DNA from: DASQFI01 sp035633215
GTDB lineage: Bacteria > Acidobacteriota > Vicinamibacteria > Vicinamibacterales > SCN-69-37
NCBI GenBank assembly: GCA_035633215.1
Contig: DASQFI010000033.1
Location: 1 to 64,000, forward strand
Length of the DNA stretch: 64,000 nt
Direction: 5' to 3'
Positions 1-8,155 of the stretch are shown one piece after another (position 1 is the stretch's first letter; each line of letters begins with the position of its first letter). Position numbers and translations under genes: made by a program. The notes below the pieces were generated by a model. The model did no database searches. It had not been told where the DNA came from and worked only from the letters and a program-made list of their open reading frames with translations.

Positions 1-804
1 GCGACCAAGACCGCGCAGGCCCGTCAGCAAGGCGTCCATGTTCGCGGCCGGAACGCCGAGGGTGGCGTTCAGGGATCGGCGACTCGATGAATCTCCGGTC
101 AGATTCAGCGACGTCACACGGCCCTGGTGCGCGGCCACGAGCCGCTCGATCGCGCCGCGGATCTCATCGAACTTGTCGGACGTCAGCACCATGCTGGCGG
201 TGCGGACGATCATGCGATCGCGAACTTGGCCGGGCCGCGCGTCAGTTGCGCGTGCCATGAGCGCGGCGCCGCCCCCGCCGCCGCGCACGCCCTGCCCCTG
301 ACCGCCTGGCAGAGACGGCGACGGCGCTGGCGGCGCGAGACCTTCTCGTGGTGCCGCGTTCGCCGCGGTCGGCATGGAAGATCGCGCGGAACCACGCGCA
401 TCGCTCTCGACGGAATACCCCATCATCACTCGCTCCCGATCCGGACGACTCCTCCACTGCATCATCACCGCCGGCGTAACGACGACAGCGACGACGGCGG
501 CCAGTCCCGCAGCTAACGCCCATCGGGGCAGATGGAAAAGGCCGCGCGTCGTCCACCAGAACGACCTCGCGGGCTGGGGGGGCTTCGACGATTGCAGCGT
601 TTGTCTGATGCCAGCCAATCGATCGGTGGCGTCCGGGATCGCCCAGCTCGACAAACGTCCGGAGATCTGCCTCAATTCCCCGGCGAGCATCCGGCAGTCA
701 TCGCACGTATCGAGATGTGCTTCGACGAGGTCCCGCCGCGCCGGCTCGAGCTCGCCATCCAGATACGCCATGACCTCTTCACGATCGATCGTGTGGGGGG
801 TCAT
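1..804 (-). CDS. Membrane anti-sigma factor with zinc finger and DUF4349 domain (partial, C-terminus outside window)
   Basis: The frame opens with an ATG whose first bases overlap the stop codon of the sigma-factor gene (ATGA) and stays open to the left edge, giving 268 codons. Residues 9-45 look like an anti-sigma zinc finger, with the HLDTCDDC motif (H30, C34, C37). A transmembrane segment lies near residues 95-112 (WALAAGLAAVVAVVVTP). A Pro/Gly-rich stretch follows, then a segment starting RMIVRTASMVLTSDKF and running to the edge that matches the start of DUF4349. The cytoplasmic finger would hold the sigma factor encoded just upstream, and the DUF4349 part would be periplasmic and might sense an envelope signal. 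The architecture is read from the sequence; the sensing role is inferred. Confidence 0.85.
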   Translation of the reverse strand, partial: MTPHTIDREEVMAYLDGELEPARRDLVEAHLDTCDDCRMLAGELRQISGRLSSWAIPDATDRLAGIRQTLQSSKPPQPARSFWWTTRGLFHLPRWALAAGLAAVVAVVVTPAVMMQWRSRPDRERVMMGYSVESDARGSARSSMPTAANAAPREGLAPPAPSPSLPGGQGQGVRGGGGGAALMARATDARPGQVRDRMIVRTASMVLTSDKFDEIRGAIERLVAAHQGRVTSLNLTGDSSSRRSLNATLGVPAANMDALLTGLRGLGR

Positions 805-1337
805 CGTGAAACTCCTTCCGCCTCACGCTCGCCGACCAGCTTGTCCCGCAGCGCGAGACGCGCGCGAAAGAGTCGCGAACGGACGGTCCCGACCGGAACA
901 CGGACGAGGGCCGCGATCTCGTCGTAACTGAGCTGGTCGTACTCGCGGAGCATCAGCACTTCCCTGTCCTCGTCGTCCAACGCCGAGAGCGCCTGCCGGA
1001 CCCACAGCACCGCGGTCGCATCGCATCCGGGCGCCGCCACGTCCACGTCATCGAGGGCCGTTGTCGGCACGCGGCGGTCCTCGCGTCGTGCTGCGGCGAG
1101 CAGGTTGAACGCGATGCCGAAGAGGTAACTTCGGAACGAGGACCGCGGCTGGTAGCGGTGTGCCGCACGCAGCAGCGCCAGAAACGTCTCCTGCGTGAGC
1201 TCCTCGGACCGCTGCGCATCCGGGATCCGCCGGCGGAAAAACCGCCAGATCGGTTCGCGGTAGCGGTCGAACAACAGCTCGAAAGCATGTTGCTCGCCAC
1301 CGCGGTAAGACAGCATGAGCTCGTCGTCGGTTCTCAC
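801..1337 (-). CDS. ECF-type RNA polymerase sigma factor
   Basis: 178 residues with both sigma-70 regions expected of an ECF factor. Region 2 includes the stretch around FDRYREPIWRFFRRR and the helix EELTQETFLALLRAAHRY. Region 4 includes ALDDEDREVLMLREYDQLSYDEIAALV followed by the recognition helix VGTVRSRLFRAR. The likely start is a GTG. Its TGA overlaps the ATG of the downstream anti-sigma gene, so the two are translationally coupled, the usual arrangement for an ECF/anti-sigma pair. The target regulon cannot be told from the window. I saw no matching promoter motif that would prove autoregulation. Confidence 0.93.
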   Translation of the reverse strand: MRTDDELMLSYRGGEQHAFELLFDRYREPIWRFFRRRIPDAQRSEELTQETFLALLRAAHRYQPRSSFRSYLFGIAFNLLAAARREDRRVPTTALDDVDVAAPGCDATAVLWVRQALSALDDEDREVLMLREYDQLSYDEIAALVRVPVGTVRSRLFRARLALRDKLVGEREAEGVSR

Positions 1338-1432
1338 GGCCGGTGTCGCCTGTGTCTGTTTGACACGTGCCTACACCTGGGGAATGTCAGGAAGGGCGAA
1401 AAAGTTCCGAAGCGGGCGCGGACAGATGTCTT

Positions 1433-1464
1433 AGTTCTGAGTTCAAAGTTCTGAGTTCTAAGTT
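1433..1464. repeat. Heptanucleotide tandem repeat (AGTTCTG-type units)
   Basis: Four consecutive 7-nt units (agttctg, agttcaa, agttctg, agttcta) plus a partial fifth lie in the gap between the sigma-factor gene and the 3' end of panB. Closely related units recur at 5363-5445 and in diverged form at 41594-41690. No mirror-image arm is visible here, unlike at the other loci. Confidence 0.8.
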
Positions 1465-1483
1465 ACATGAGCTTTTCACACTG

Positions 1484-2380
1484 TCACTGACGCTGGGGAC
1501 GGGTGCGGAAGTGCTCTTCGAATTGTACCCGCTCCGCCTCGGGCATCCCGTAGGTGTGTCGATCGTCCGGAAAGGTCCCGGCGCGGACTTCCGCGACATA
1601 CGTTTCGAGCGCCGACTGAATCGCCGCGCCGATCTGCGCGTACTGCTTCACGAACCTGGGGGCGCGGCCGGGCAGGAGGCCCAGCAGGTCGTGCCAGACC
1701 AACACCTGTCCGGAGCACGCCGCGCCGGCGCCGATCCCGATCGTCGGGATGCGCACGGCCTCGGTGACGTGTTGCGCGACCACGGGCGGCACGGCTTCGA
1801 GCACGATCGAAAAGCAGCCGGCGCGCTCGAGCAGCACGGCTTCGTCCACGAGCCGCCGCGCCGCCACCGCCGTCCGCCCCTGCGCCTTGTAGCCGCCGAG
1901 CAGCGTCGCCGACTGCGGCGTCAGCCCGATGTGGCCCATGACGGGAATCCCGGCCTCGACGATGCCGCTGATCCGCGTGAGCGTGCGGCCCGCGCCTTCG
2001 AGCTTCACGGCGTCGGCGCCCGCTTCCTTCACGAAGCGAATCGCGCTCGCGATCGCGGCCTCCTCGGAGATCTGGTACGAGCCAAACGGCATGTCGGACA
2101 CGACGAGCGCGCGATCCGACCCGCGCACGACCGCGCGCGTGAAGACGAGCATCTCCTCCATCGACACGGGCACGGTTGAATCCCCCCCGAGCACCGTCGT
2201 TCCGGCGGAATCCCCGACGAGGATGATGTCGACGCCGGCCACGTCGGCCAGCCGCGCGCTGGGGGCGTCGTAGGCGGTCACCATGACGATCCGCTCGCCC
2301 CGCAGGCGCTTGGCCGCCAGCTCCGGCAGCGTCAAACGCTGCGCCGCCGGGATGTTTCCAGTGTGATGGGATTCGGACAT
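1484..2380 (-). CDS. panB: 3-methyl-2-oxobutanoate hydroxymethyltransferase
   Basis: First committed step of pantothenate synthesis: transfers a hydroxymethyl group from 5,10-methylene-tetrahydrofolate to 2-oxoisovalerate to give ketopantoate. 298 residues, a normal length for PanB. Recognisable blocks are MVTAYDAPSARLADVAGVD, ILVGDSAGTTVLGGDST, the SDMPFGSYQ segment, EAGADAVKLEGA, PVMGHIGLTPQ and IPTIGIGAG, which form the PanB TIM barrel and its Mg/ketopantoate site. It is the last gene of a leftward cluster behind panC and a DUF2520 gene. It is separated from panC by 124 bp that contain a repeat element, so it may be partly uncoupled from panC. Confidence 0.97.
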   Translation of the reverse strand: MSESHHTGNIPAAQRLTLPELAAKRLRGERIVMVTAYDAPSARLADVAGVDIILVGDSAGTTVLGGDSTVPVSMEEMLVFTRAVVRGSDRALVVSDMPFGSYQISEEAAIASAIRFVKEAGADAVKLEGAGRTLTRISGIVEAGIPVMGHIGLTPQSATLLGGYKAQGRTAVAARRLVDEAVLLERAGCFSIVLEAVPPVVAQHVTEAVRIPTIGIGAGAACSGQVLVWHDLLGLLPGRAPRFVKQYAQIGAAIQSALETYVAEVRAGTFPDDRHTYGMPEAERVQFEEHFRTRPQRQ

Positions 2381-2420
2381 GATCAGAAACCTTCTCGGCT
2401 TCTCGAGAGCGCGGCGACAC

Positions 2421-2508
2421 GTAGGCCGGCCCTTCCGCCTTCGCTGAAGCTACGGCGGACCACCGAAGCTTGGCGAAGGTGGTCAGGGCCGGCGGGGCCC
2501 CGCCCTAC
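2421..2508. repeat. Intergenic inverted-repeat element, TAGGCCGG/TAGGGCGG family (copy 1)
   Basis: The element begins gtaggccggcccttccgcc and ends in ggcggggccccgccctac, with nested complementary blocks (ccttcgctgaagc, ggccggc). A close relative with the same opening and a similar tggtcagggccggc segment lies at 46516-46623. The right end overlaps the stop codon of panC: the TAG of panC is the TAG of the repeat end. Non-coding. Confidence 0.75.
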
Positions 2509-3347
2509 ATCAGCCGATCCAAACCAGCCAGCTCCGGACGCTCCAGAGGAACATTATCGATCAGCCGCGTCGCGCCGGCGCGAGCGGCGATGACGAGCGT
2601 CGGCTGCCCGCCGAACGTGGCCACATCGACATACTCGACGTCCAGATCACCCAGCGCCGTGCGGGCCGCGGTGACGGGGTCCTCGCCGCGCCGATGGGCC
2701 GCCAGCGCCTGGGCCAGCGCGCGTGGGATCGCAAGCGCCCGACGACGCTCGTCAGCGGACAGCCGGGCATTCCGCGACGACAGCGCCAAGCCATCCGGAT
2801 CCCGGACGGTCGGCGCGATCTCGAGCGAGAGATTCAGGTTCATATCGCGGATGAGCTGGCCGATGACGGCAACCTGCTGGGCGTCCTTCTGGCCGAAGTA
2901 GACGACGTCCGGCGCAACGATGTTGAAGAGCTTCAGGCAGACGGTGGCCACGCCGTCGAAGTGCCCCGGCCGGCGCTCGCCCTCGAAACCCGACGCGGCG
3001 CCGGTAACGTGGACCGACGTCGCGTGATCGTCCGGATAGATCTCGCTGACCGGCGGAACGAACAGCAGATCCAGATCGGCGCTTCGTGCCATCTCGGCGT
3101 CGCGTTGCTCCGGCCGCGGGTACGCCGCCAGATCCTTCGGATCGTTGAACTGCCTCGGGTTGACGAAGATGCTCGCCACGACGTACCCGCAGTCCTCGCG
3201 CGCCCGTCTCAGGATCGCCACGTGCCCGTCGTGCAGTGCGCCCATCGTCGGAACGAAGCCGACGCGATAGCGGGCCGGCCCCGTCGCGTCCCCGCGCGCG
3301 GCGGCGACCGCCTGGCGCACTTCGGCGATGGTCCGCGCGACCTTCAT
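2505..3347 (-). CDS. panC: Pantothenate synthetase (pantoate--beta-alanine ligase)
   Basis: Condenses pantoate with beta-alanine through a pantoyl-adenylate intermediate. 280 residues. Signature blocks are VGFVPTMGALHDGHVAILRRA (the nucleotide-binding HxGH-type motif is HDGH), VASIFVNPRQF, VVYFGQKDAQQ and LALSSRNARLS, all standard PanC active-site segments. The start codon overlaps the stop of the upstream DUF2520 gene (ATGA), so both belong to one transcript. The last residues and the TAG stop abut the intergenic repeat at 2421-2508, which suggests that the repeat arrived at or close to the original end of the gene. Confidence 0.97.
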   Translation of the reverse strand: MKVARTIAEVRQAVAAARGDATGPARYRVGFVPTMGALHDGHVAILRRAREDCGYVVASIFVNPRQFNDPKDLAAYPRPEQRDAEMARSADLDLLFVPPVSEIYPDDHATSVHVTGAASGFEGERRPGHFDGVATVCLKLFNIVAPDVVYFGQKDAQQVAVIGQLIRDMNLNLSLEIAPTVRDPDGLALSSRNARLSADERRRALAIPRALAQALAAHRRGEDPVTAARTALGDLDVEYVDVATFGGQPTLVIAARAGATRLIDNVPLERPELAGLDRLM

Positions 3348-4003
3348 CGAGTCGTCGCCTCGGCCAGCGCGCGATACACGGGCACGAGGTCCGGCGCGTC
3401 TCGCCGAAGCGCATCGAGATGCGCTTCGACCGTCGTCCAGTCACCTCGAGAGATCGGGCCGGTGAGATCGAAACCGTTGTCGATCGTCCGGCGCATGAGC
3501 GGGACCAATGCTTCGGATGGAGCACCGGCCATTTCCGCGACCCGGGCGGCCGCTCGGTACAGCGTCACCAGATAGTTGGAGGCCATGGCCGCGCCGGCGT
3601 GATACAGCACGCGCCCACTCTCCGTCATGTCGAACGGACGGAGCCCAAGCTGCTCGGCGATCCAGCGCCCGCGCGCGCGCGCGTCGTCGGTCTCTCCCGT
3701 TACGGCGGCCCAGGCGCCATCGAGCTGCTCCGGTCCCCGCGCGCGCGTGAATGTCTGGAGCGGGTGCATGCCGAACCGGCGCGCGTGCGGATCAAGGGCG
3801 GCGAGCGGCGTCGCGCCGCTGACGTGCGCGATCCAGGGCCCCTCGGCGATCGTTCGCGCCACGTCGGCAATCGCGCTGTCCGGCACACACAGCAGGACGA
3901 GCTCGGCGTTCTCGTTTTCGGCAAGCACACCGCGCTCCCGCAGCCGGCCGGCGACCGCCGATCCCACCCGCCCGCGCCCGATCACTTTGATGCTCTTGAA
4001 CAT
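3344..4003 (-). CDS. Rossmann-like/DUF2520 protein, candidate PanG-type ketopantoate reductase
   Basis: 219 residues. The N-terminus has a dinucleotide-binding loop (VIGRGRVGSAVAGRL, GxGxxG type), followed by LVLLCVPDSAIADVA and HVSGATPLAAL. The C-terminal half is the helical DUF2520 domain with SGRVLYHAGAAMASNYLV. This architecture is shared with proteins annotated as Rossmann-like/DUF2520. As I recall, the alternative ketopantoate reductase PanG of Francisella belongs to this broad group. It is first in an operon with panC (4-nt overlap) and panB, and no classical panE is in the window. Filling the missing NADPH-dependent ketopantoate-to-pantoate step is therefore a good inference, but it is not demonstrated. 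Confidence 0.8.
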   Translation of the reverse strand: MFKSIKVIGRGRVGSAVAGRLRERGVLAENENAELVLLCVPDSAIADVARTIAEGPWIAHVSGATPLAALDPHARRFGMHPLQTFTRARGPEQLDGAWAAVTGETDDARARGRWIAEQLGLRPFDMTESGRVLYHAGAAMASNYLVTLYRAAARVAEMAGAPSEALVPLMRRTIDNGFDLTGPISRGDWTTVEAHLDALRRDAPDLVPVYRALAEATTR

Positions 4004-4168
4004 GCCGCCTCGCGCACACTATGACAGGGGACGGGGCTTCCGTCTTCCGTTACGATGTCGTCAGGATGTACCGCGTCCTGTCGCATCTGCGCGATCGCGG
4101 GCGCGGCGGGCGTCATCCGGGCCGCGTCGCGTAAGACTGGGCAACACCGGTCGACCTTGGAGGAAAGC

Positions 4169-5350
4169 ATGAGATTCGATTCGCAGCGCACGCGCGTCCT
4201 GATCGCGCTGCTGGCAGCGCTCTCGCTCGGTTCCTGGACCTGGCTCGTGGCGCGCGAGCAGCAGCGTCAGGATCCGCTGGCGGACTCATTCAAGGGCATC
4301 ACGGCGAACGGCACGCTGGCGTCGGGCCTGTTTCCGATCCGCGCGACCCGAGTCTCGACGGGCCCCGTGCGCGATGCCGCCGTGAAGTTTCTGGCGTCGC
4401 TCAGCGACGAACAACGCACGCGCACCGCGTTCCCCGTCGACGACGACGAGTGGCGCAAGTGGAACAACGTGCATCGCTACGCGCGGCAGGGGGTGAGCTT
4501 CAAGGAAATGACCGGGCCGCAACGAGAGCTCGGGTTCGCGATGATGCGCGCCGGCCTCAGCGCCAAAGGCTTCCAGAAATCACGCGACGTGATGCGGCTG
4601 AACGGCTACATCGCCGAGCTTGTGAAGACCCCCGAGGAGTACGGCGAGTTTCTCTATCACCTCACGGTGATGGGCACGCCGTCCGACAAGCAACCGTGGG
4701 GCTGGCAGCTCGACGGCCATCACCTCGTCATCAACTACTTCGTGCTGGGTGATCAGGTCGTGATGACGCCGGCGTTCATGGGTTCGGAACCGGTCTCGGC
4801 GACGACCGGGCAATACGCGGGCACAACGGTCCTGCAGGACGAGCAGGACATGGGTCTCACGTTCATGCAGTCGCTTTCTCCTGAACAGCAGAAGCAGGCG
4901 ACGATTCAGACCTCGAAGACGGGCAACAACGCGCTCTCCCAGGCGTTCCGGGACAACCTTCAGCTCGACTACGCCGGACTGCGCGCGTCAACGCTTTCCG
5001 CGCCGCAGCGCGAGCGCCTGCTCGCGCTGATGCAGGAATACATCGGCAACATGGGCACCGGTCATGCGCGCGTCAAGATGGACGAGGTCCGCAAACATCT
5101 CGACGCCACGTGGTTCGCGTGGATCGGCGCGTCAGGCAAGGACGACGTGTTCTATTACCGGATTCACAGCCCCGTGGTGCTGATCGAGTTCGATCATCAG
5201 CTGCCGGTCGCGCTCGGCGGCCCGCGCGTGCCGGGCAAGGTTCACGTGCACTCCGTCGTCCGTACGCCGAACGGGAACGACTACGGGAAGGATCTGTTAC
5301 GCCAGCATTACGACAAACATCAGCAGGATCCGGCCCACGGACATAAGTGA
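4169..5350 (+). CDS. DUF3500 domain protein, exported
   Basis: 393 residues from an ATG with a strong ribosome site (ggaggaaag) just upstream; the frame is open further upstream but without such a site. Residues 1-30 form a signal or signal-anchor (RVLIALLAALSLGSWTWLVA). The rest shows the DUF3500 pattern: LSDEQRTRTAFPVDDDEWRKW, the GVSFKEMTGPQRELGFAMMRAGLS block, WGWQLDGHHLVINYFVLGDQ, TPAFMGSEPV and, near the end, SPVVLIEFDHQLPVAL. DUF3500 proteins have no established reaction. The recurring His/Asp/Glu residues hint at an enzyme, but I cannot name a substrate. It is divergent from the pan operon. Confidence 0.88.
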   Translation: MRFDSQRTRVLIALLAALSLGSWTWLVAREQQRQDPLADSFKGITANGTLASGLFPIRATRVSTGPVRDAAVKFLASLSDEQRTRTAFPVDDDEWRKWNNVHRYARQGVSFKEMTGPQRELGFAMMRAGLSAKGFQKSRDVMRLNGYIAELVKTPEEYGEFLYHLTVMGTPSDKQPWGWQLDGHHLVINYFVLGDQVVMTPAFMGSEPVSATTGQYAGTTVLQDEQDMGLTFMQSLSPEQQKQATIQTSKTGNNALSQAFRDNLQLDYAGLRASTLSAPQRERLLALMQEYIGNMGTGHARVKMDEVRKHLDATWFAWIGASGKDDVFYYRIHSPVVLIEFDHQLPVALGGPRVPGKVHVHSVVRTPNGNDYGKDLLRQHYDKHQQDPAHGHK

Positions 5351-5362
5351 GAAGAACCCTGA

Positions 5363-5445
5363 AACTTCGAACTCAGAACTTAGAACTGGAAGAATCATGC
5401 TCGATGTTCTAGTTCAGAGTTCTCAGTTCAAAGTTCTAAGTTGCG
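5363..5445. repeat. Heptanucleotide repeat arranged as two mirror-image arms
   Basis: The left arm is aacttcg-aactcag-aacttag-aactgga. After about 20 nt the right arm follows as agttcag-agttctc-agttcaa-agttcta-agttgcg. Each unit is 7 nt and the right arm is approximately the reverse complement of the left, so the transcript could fold as an imperfect hairpin. It fills the space between the convergent DUF3500 gene and ADOP permease 1, where it could also serve as a bidirectional terminator. Confidence 0.82.
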
Positions 5446-5451
5446 CGTGCT

Positions 5452-7917
5452 CTACCCCTCCCTCAAGACCCTCGCAGGATCGATCCGCGAGGCTCGAAGC
5501 GCCGGCACCCAGCCGGCCAGCGCGCCAATGGCGCCGAGCACGAGCGCCGCGCCGGCGAGCGTGACGGGATCTCGAGGCTCGAGACCGAAGAGAAGTGTCG
5601 AGACGTAGCGCGATGCCCACACGCTCACGCCAGTACCCACGATCACTCCGAGGGTCACGAGAATCGCCACCCGCCTGAGGACCAGGCCGAGCACGCGGCG
5701 CGGGACGGCGCCGAGCGCCATGCGAATGCCGATTTCCGTGCGACGTCGGCCGACCGCGTACGACGTCACGCCGTACAGACCGACACCGGCCAGAAGCAGC
5801 GCGAGCGCACCAAAGAACCCGGCCAGCATCGCGAGCAGCCGTTCCTGAATCAGCGCGGCGTTGACCTGATCGGCCAGGGGCCGGGTGGTCAGCGCGACGT
5901 TCCGATCGACGGCACTGATGGCGGCCGTGACGCTGCGCGCGAGCGTCGCCGGCGCGACAGTCCCGGCGCGCAGACTGATGGTGATGGACGACGGTATCTC
6001 GTCCTGTTGTGCCAGCGGCAGGTAAATCGTGGCCGGGACTGGATCTCGGAGCGACCGATAGACAGCGTCCCGCACGTAACCAACAACCTCGTGAGTTCGG
6101 GCAGGCCGGCCCGGCCGTCCGCGGGTCCGAATCGTGCGCCCCACTGGTGTCGACGTCCCGAGCAAACGACTCGCCATGGTTTCGTTGACGATGACGACAT
6201 CAGCCGCGCCCAGCCGGTCGTGCGCGTTGAAGTCACGTCCGGCGATCAGCGCCGTGCCATAGGTTTTGAACCAGTCGGGCGTCACCAGGTTCACGTACAC
6301 GCCGCGGCTGGCTTCAGGCAGATCGGGCCGGTCGGGGATCTCGATCGCATACTGCCAGGAGCTGCCGCTGACGGGCGACACGACGGACGCGGCCGCCGAG
6401 GCCACGCCTGGCACGGCCGCGACAGCCTGCCGCACGCGCTCGTAGAGCGCCGATCGCTCCTCCGGCGCCGCTTCACTCCGCTGGGCGTTGACACTGACGA
6501 TCAGCACGGGATCGCGATCGAAGCCGAGGCTCTTGTCAGCGAGCGCCGTGAACGTTCGTACGAACAAGCCCGCGGCCACGACGAGCACGAGCGAGAGTGC
6601 GACCTGCACCACGACGAGCGTATTGCGAAGCCCGGTGCGCCCTTCGCCAATCACGCCACGTGATTGTTCGGTCATCGCCTCGCTTGGCGCCACTCGTGCG
6701 GCGCGCCACGCCGGCGCCACGCCGAACAGGATGGCCGTTGCGATGGTGACCGCGGCGGTGAACGCGAGCACTCGCCAGTCGAGCGAGAGATCGAGAAATA
6801 CGCGGCTGGTCTGCGTGGAGAGCTGACTCACCAACAGCTCACTGCCCCACTTCGCCAGCGCCAGCCCGGCCAGCGCGCCGACCCCCGAGAGCAACAGACT
6901 TTCCGCCAGGAGTTGACGCGCAAGCCGCAGACGCGAGGCGCCAAGCGCGAGCCGCACCGACAATTCACGGCGGCGCGCGCTTGCGCGCGCCAGGAGAAGA
7001 TTGGCGATATTCGCGCACGCAATGACGAGCACCAGCCCGACGACGACCATCAGCGTCTGGAGGGGACGCTCGTAGCGGGCTCGCAACCCGGACACACCTG
7101 TCGCCGCCGGCCGCAGCTGAAAAGTCTCCTTCAGGTAGCTCTCGAGATCCTGCGGCCGCCAGTCCTCGGGTAATGTCGCTTCTCGAATCTGGGGCTGGAC
7201 GCCGCGGAGCGCTCCTGACGCGGCCTCGATCGACTGTCCCTCCTTGAGCCTGACCAGGGTCGTCAGCCACCAGGTAGACCGCCGATCGAGGGTGCTGTCG
7301 CGACCGCGGATGGCGGGCTCGGCGCCGATCGGCACCGCGATGTCGAACGTGCGCCCGACGGCCGGACCGAAGAACGACGGCGGCGTAATGCCGACGATGG
7401 CGAAGGGCACGCGTTGGATGGTGATCGTGCGGCCAACGGTGTCTGCGGCGCCGTTGAATCGCCGCTGCCAGAAGTCGTAGCTGATGACCGCGACAACGCC
7501 GTCCGCACCTCCGCCGCGACGGTCGTCGTCGGGAACGAACGTCCGGCCCAGGATCGGTCTCACGCCGAGCGCGTCGAACATGCCGGCGCTCGACCAGATT
7601 CCGTCCACGAACTCCGTCTGCCCGCCCTGCGCCAGGTCGAACCGCGCCGACCCGAACGCGAACGCGCCGTCGAACAGTTCCGGGCGGGCCCGAATCTGCT
7701 CCCAGATGGGATTGGTCAGGCTGGTGTCGTCTGCGCCGATCGACACCATCGCCAGTCGTTCGGGCGCGCGCACGGGCAAGGCGCGCAGCAGCAAGGTGTC
7801 GAGGATCGAGAAGATCGCGGTGTTGGCGCCAATGCCGAGCGCGAGCGACAGTATCGCGACCACGGTAATCACGGGCGTGGCGCGCAGCGCCCGAATCGCA
7901 TCTCGCAGGTCCTGCAC
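5452..7917 (-). CDS. ADOP-type ABC transporter permease 1 (MacB/FtsX duplicated)
   Basis: 821 residues, the usual length for the acidobacterial duplicated orphan permease family. Order of parts: first transmembrane helix near 17-40 (VVAILSLALGIGANTAIF), a MacB-type periplasmic core domain to about 245, an FtsX block of three helices around 280-405 (VIACANIANLLLARASARRRE), a second anchor near 440, a second periplasmic core, and a terminal FtsX block ending PALRASRIDPARVLREG. The GTG start follows a ggagg site. No ATP-binding partner is adjacent, hence 'orphan'. Substrate unknown; related MacB proteins do mechanotransmission across the periplasm. No PadR regulator is next to it. Confidence 0.93.
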   Translation of the reverse strand: MQDLRDAIRALRATPVITVVAILSLALGIGANTAIFSILDTLLLRALPVRAPERLAMVSIGADDTSLTNPIWEQIRARPELFDGAFAFGSARFDLAQGGQTEFVDGIWSSAGMFDALGVRPILGRTFVPDDDRRGGGADGVVAVISYDFWQRRFNGAADTVGRTITIQRVPFAIVGITPPSFFGPAVGRTFDIAVPIGAEPAIRGRDSTLDRRSTWWLTTLVRLKEGQSIEAASGALRGVQPQIREATLPEDWRPQDLESYLKETFQLRPAATGVSGLRARYERPLQTLMVVVGLVLVIACANIANLLLARASARRRELSVRLALGASRLRLARQLLAESLLLSGVGALAGLALAKWGSELLVSQLSTQTSRVFLDLSLDWRVLAFTAAVTIATAILFGVAPAWRAARVAPSEAMTEQSRGVIGEGRTGLRNTLVVVQVALSLVLVVAAGLFVRTFTALADKSLGFDRDPVLIVSVNAQRSEAAPEERSALYERVRQAVAAVPGVASAAASVVSPVSGSSWQYAIEIPDRPDLPEASRGVYVNLVTPDWFKTYGTALIAGRDFNAHDRLGAADVVIVNETMASRLLGTSTPVGRTIRTRGRPGRPARTHEVVGYVRDAVYRSLRDPVPATIYLPLAQQDEIPSSITISLRAGTVAPATLARSVTAAISAVDRNVALTTRPLADQVNAALIQERLLAMLAGFFGALALLLAGVGLYGVTSYAVGRRRTEIGIRMALGAVPRRVLGLVLRRVAILVTLGVIVGTGVSVWASRYVSTLLFGLEPRDPVTLAGAALVLGAIGALAGWVPALRASRIDPARVLREG

Positions 7918-8012
7918 GTTGGCCTCCGGGTCTCAGGTGACCTGACCCTCAGACGGGGACACTCCGCCAGGGGTTGGTGAAAAACGCTTCGGCGCGTCCA
8001 GTCCGGTTTAGA

Positions 8013-8117
8013 CTAGGGCCGTTCTCACTTCCTCGTAGAGCAGGACCGACGTGGATCGCGAGACTTTCGGCCGAATTTGTCCATTGGCTCGCTACAGGAA
8101 AGTGAGAACGGCCCTAG
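8013..8117. repeat. Long inverted repeat upstream of the cyclophilin gene
   Basis: The 21-nt arm ctagggccgttctcacttcct (8013-8033) is matched by its reverse complement at 8096-8117 with one extra A. The 62-nt loop contains a smaller palindrome (ttcggccgaa). It occupies most of the 238-bp gap between divergent genes (ADOP 1 and the cyclophilin). I see no reading frame in this gap. It is not recognisably a member of the other repeat families here. Confidence 0.75.
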
Positions 8118-8155
8118 CGCGCAGCAGTCTCTCAGGCTGCGGGAGGAGGTACCTG

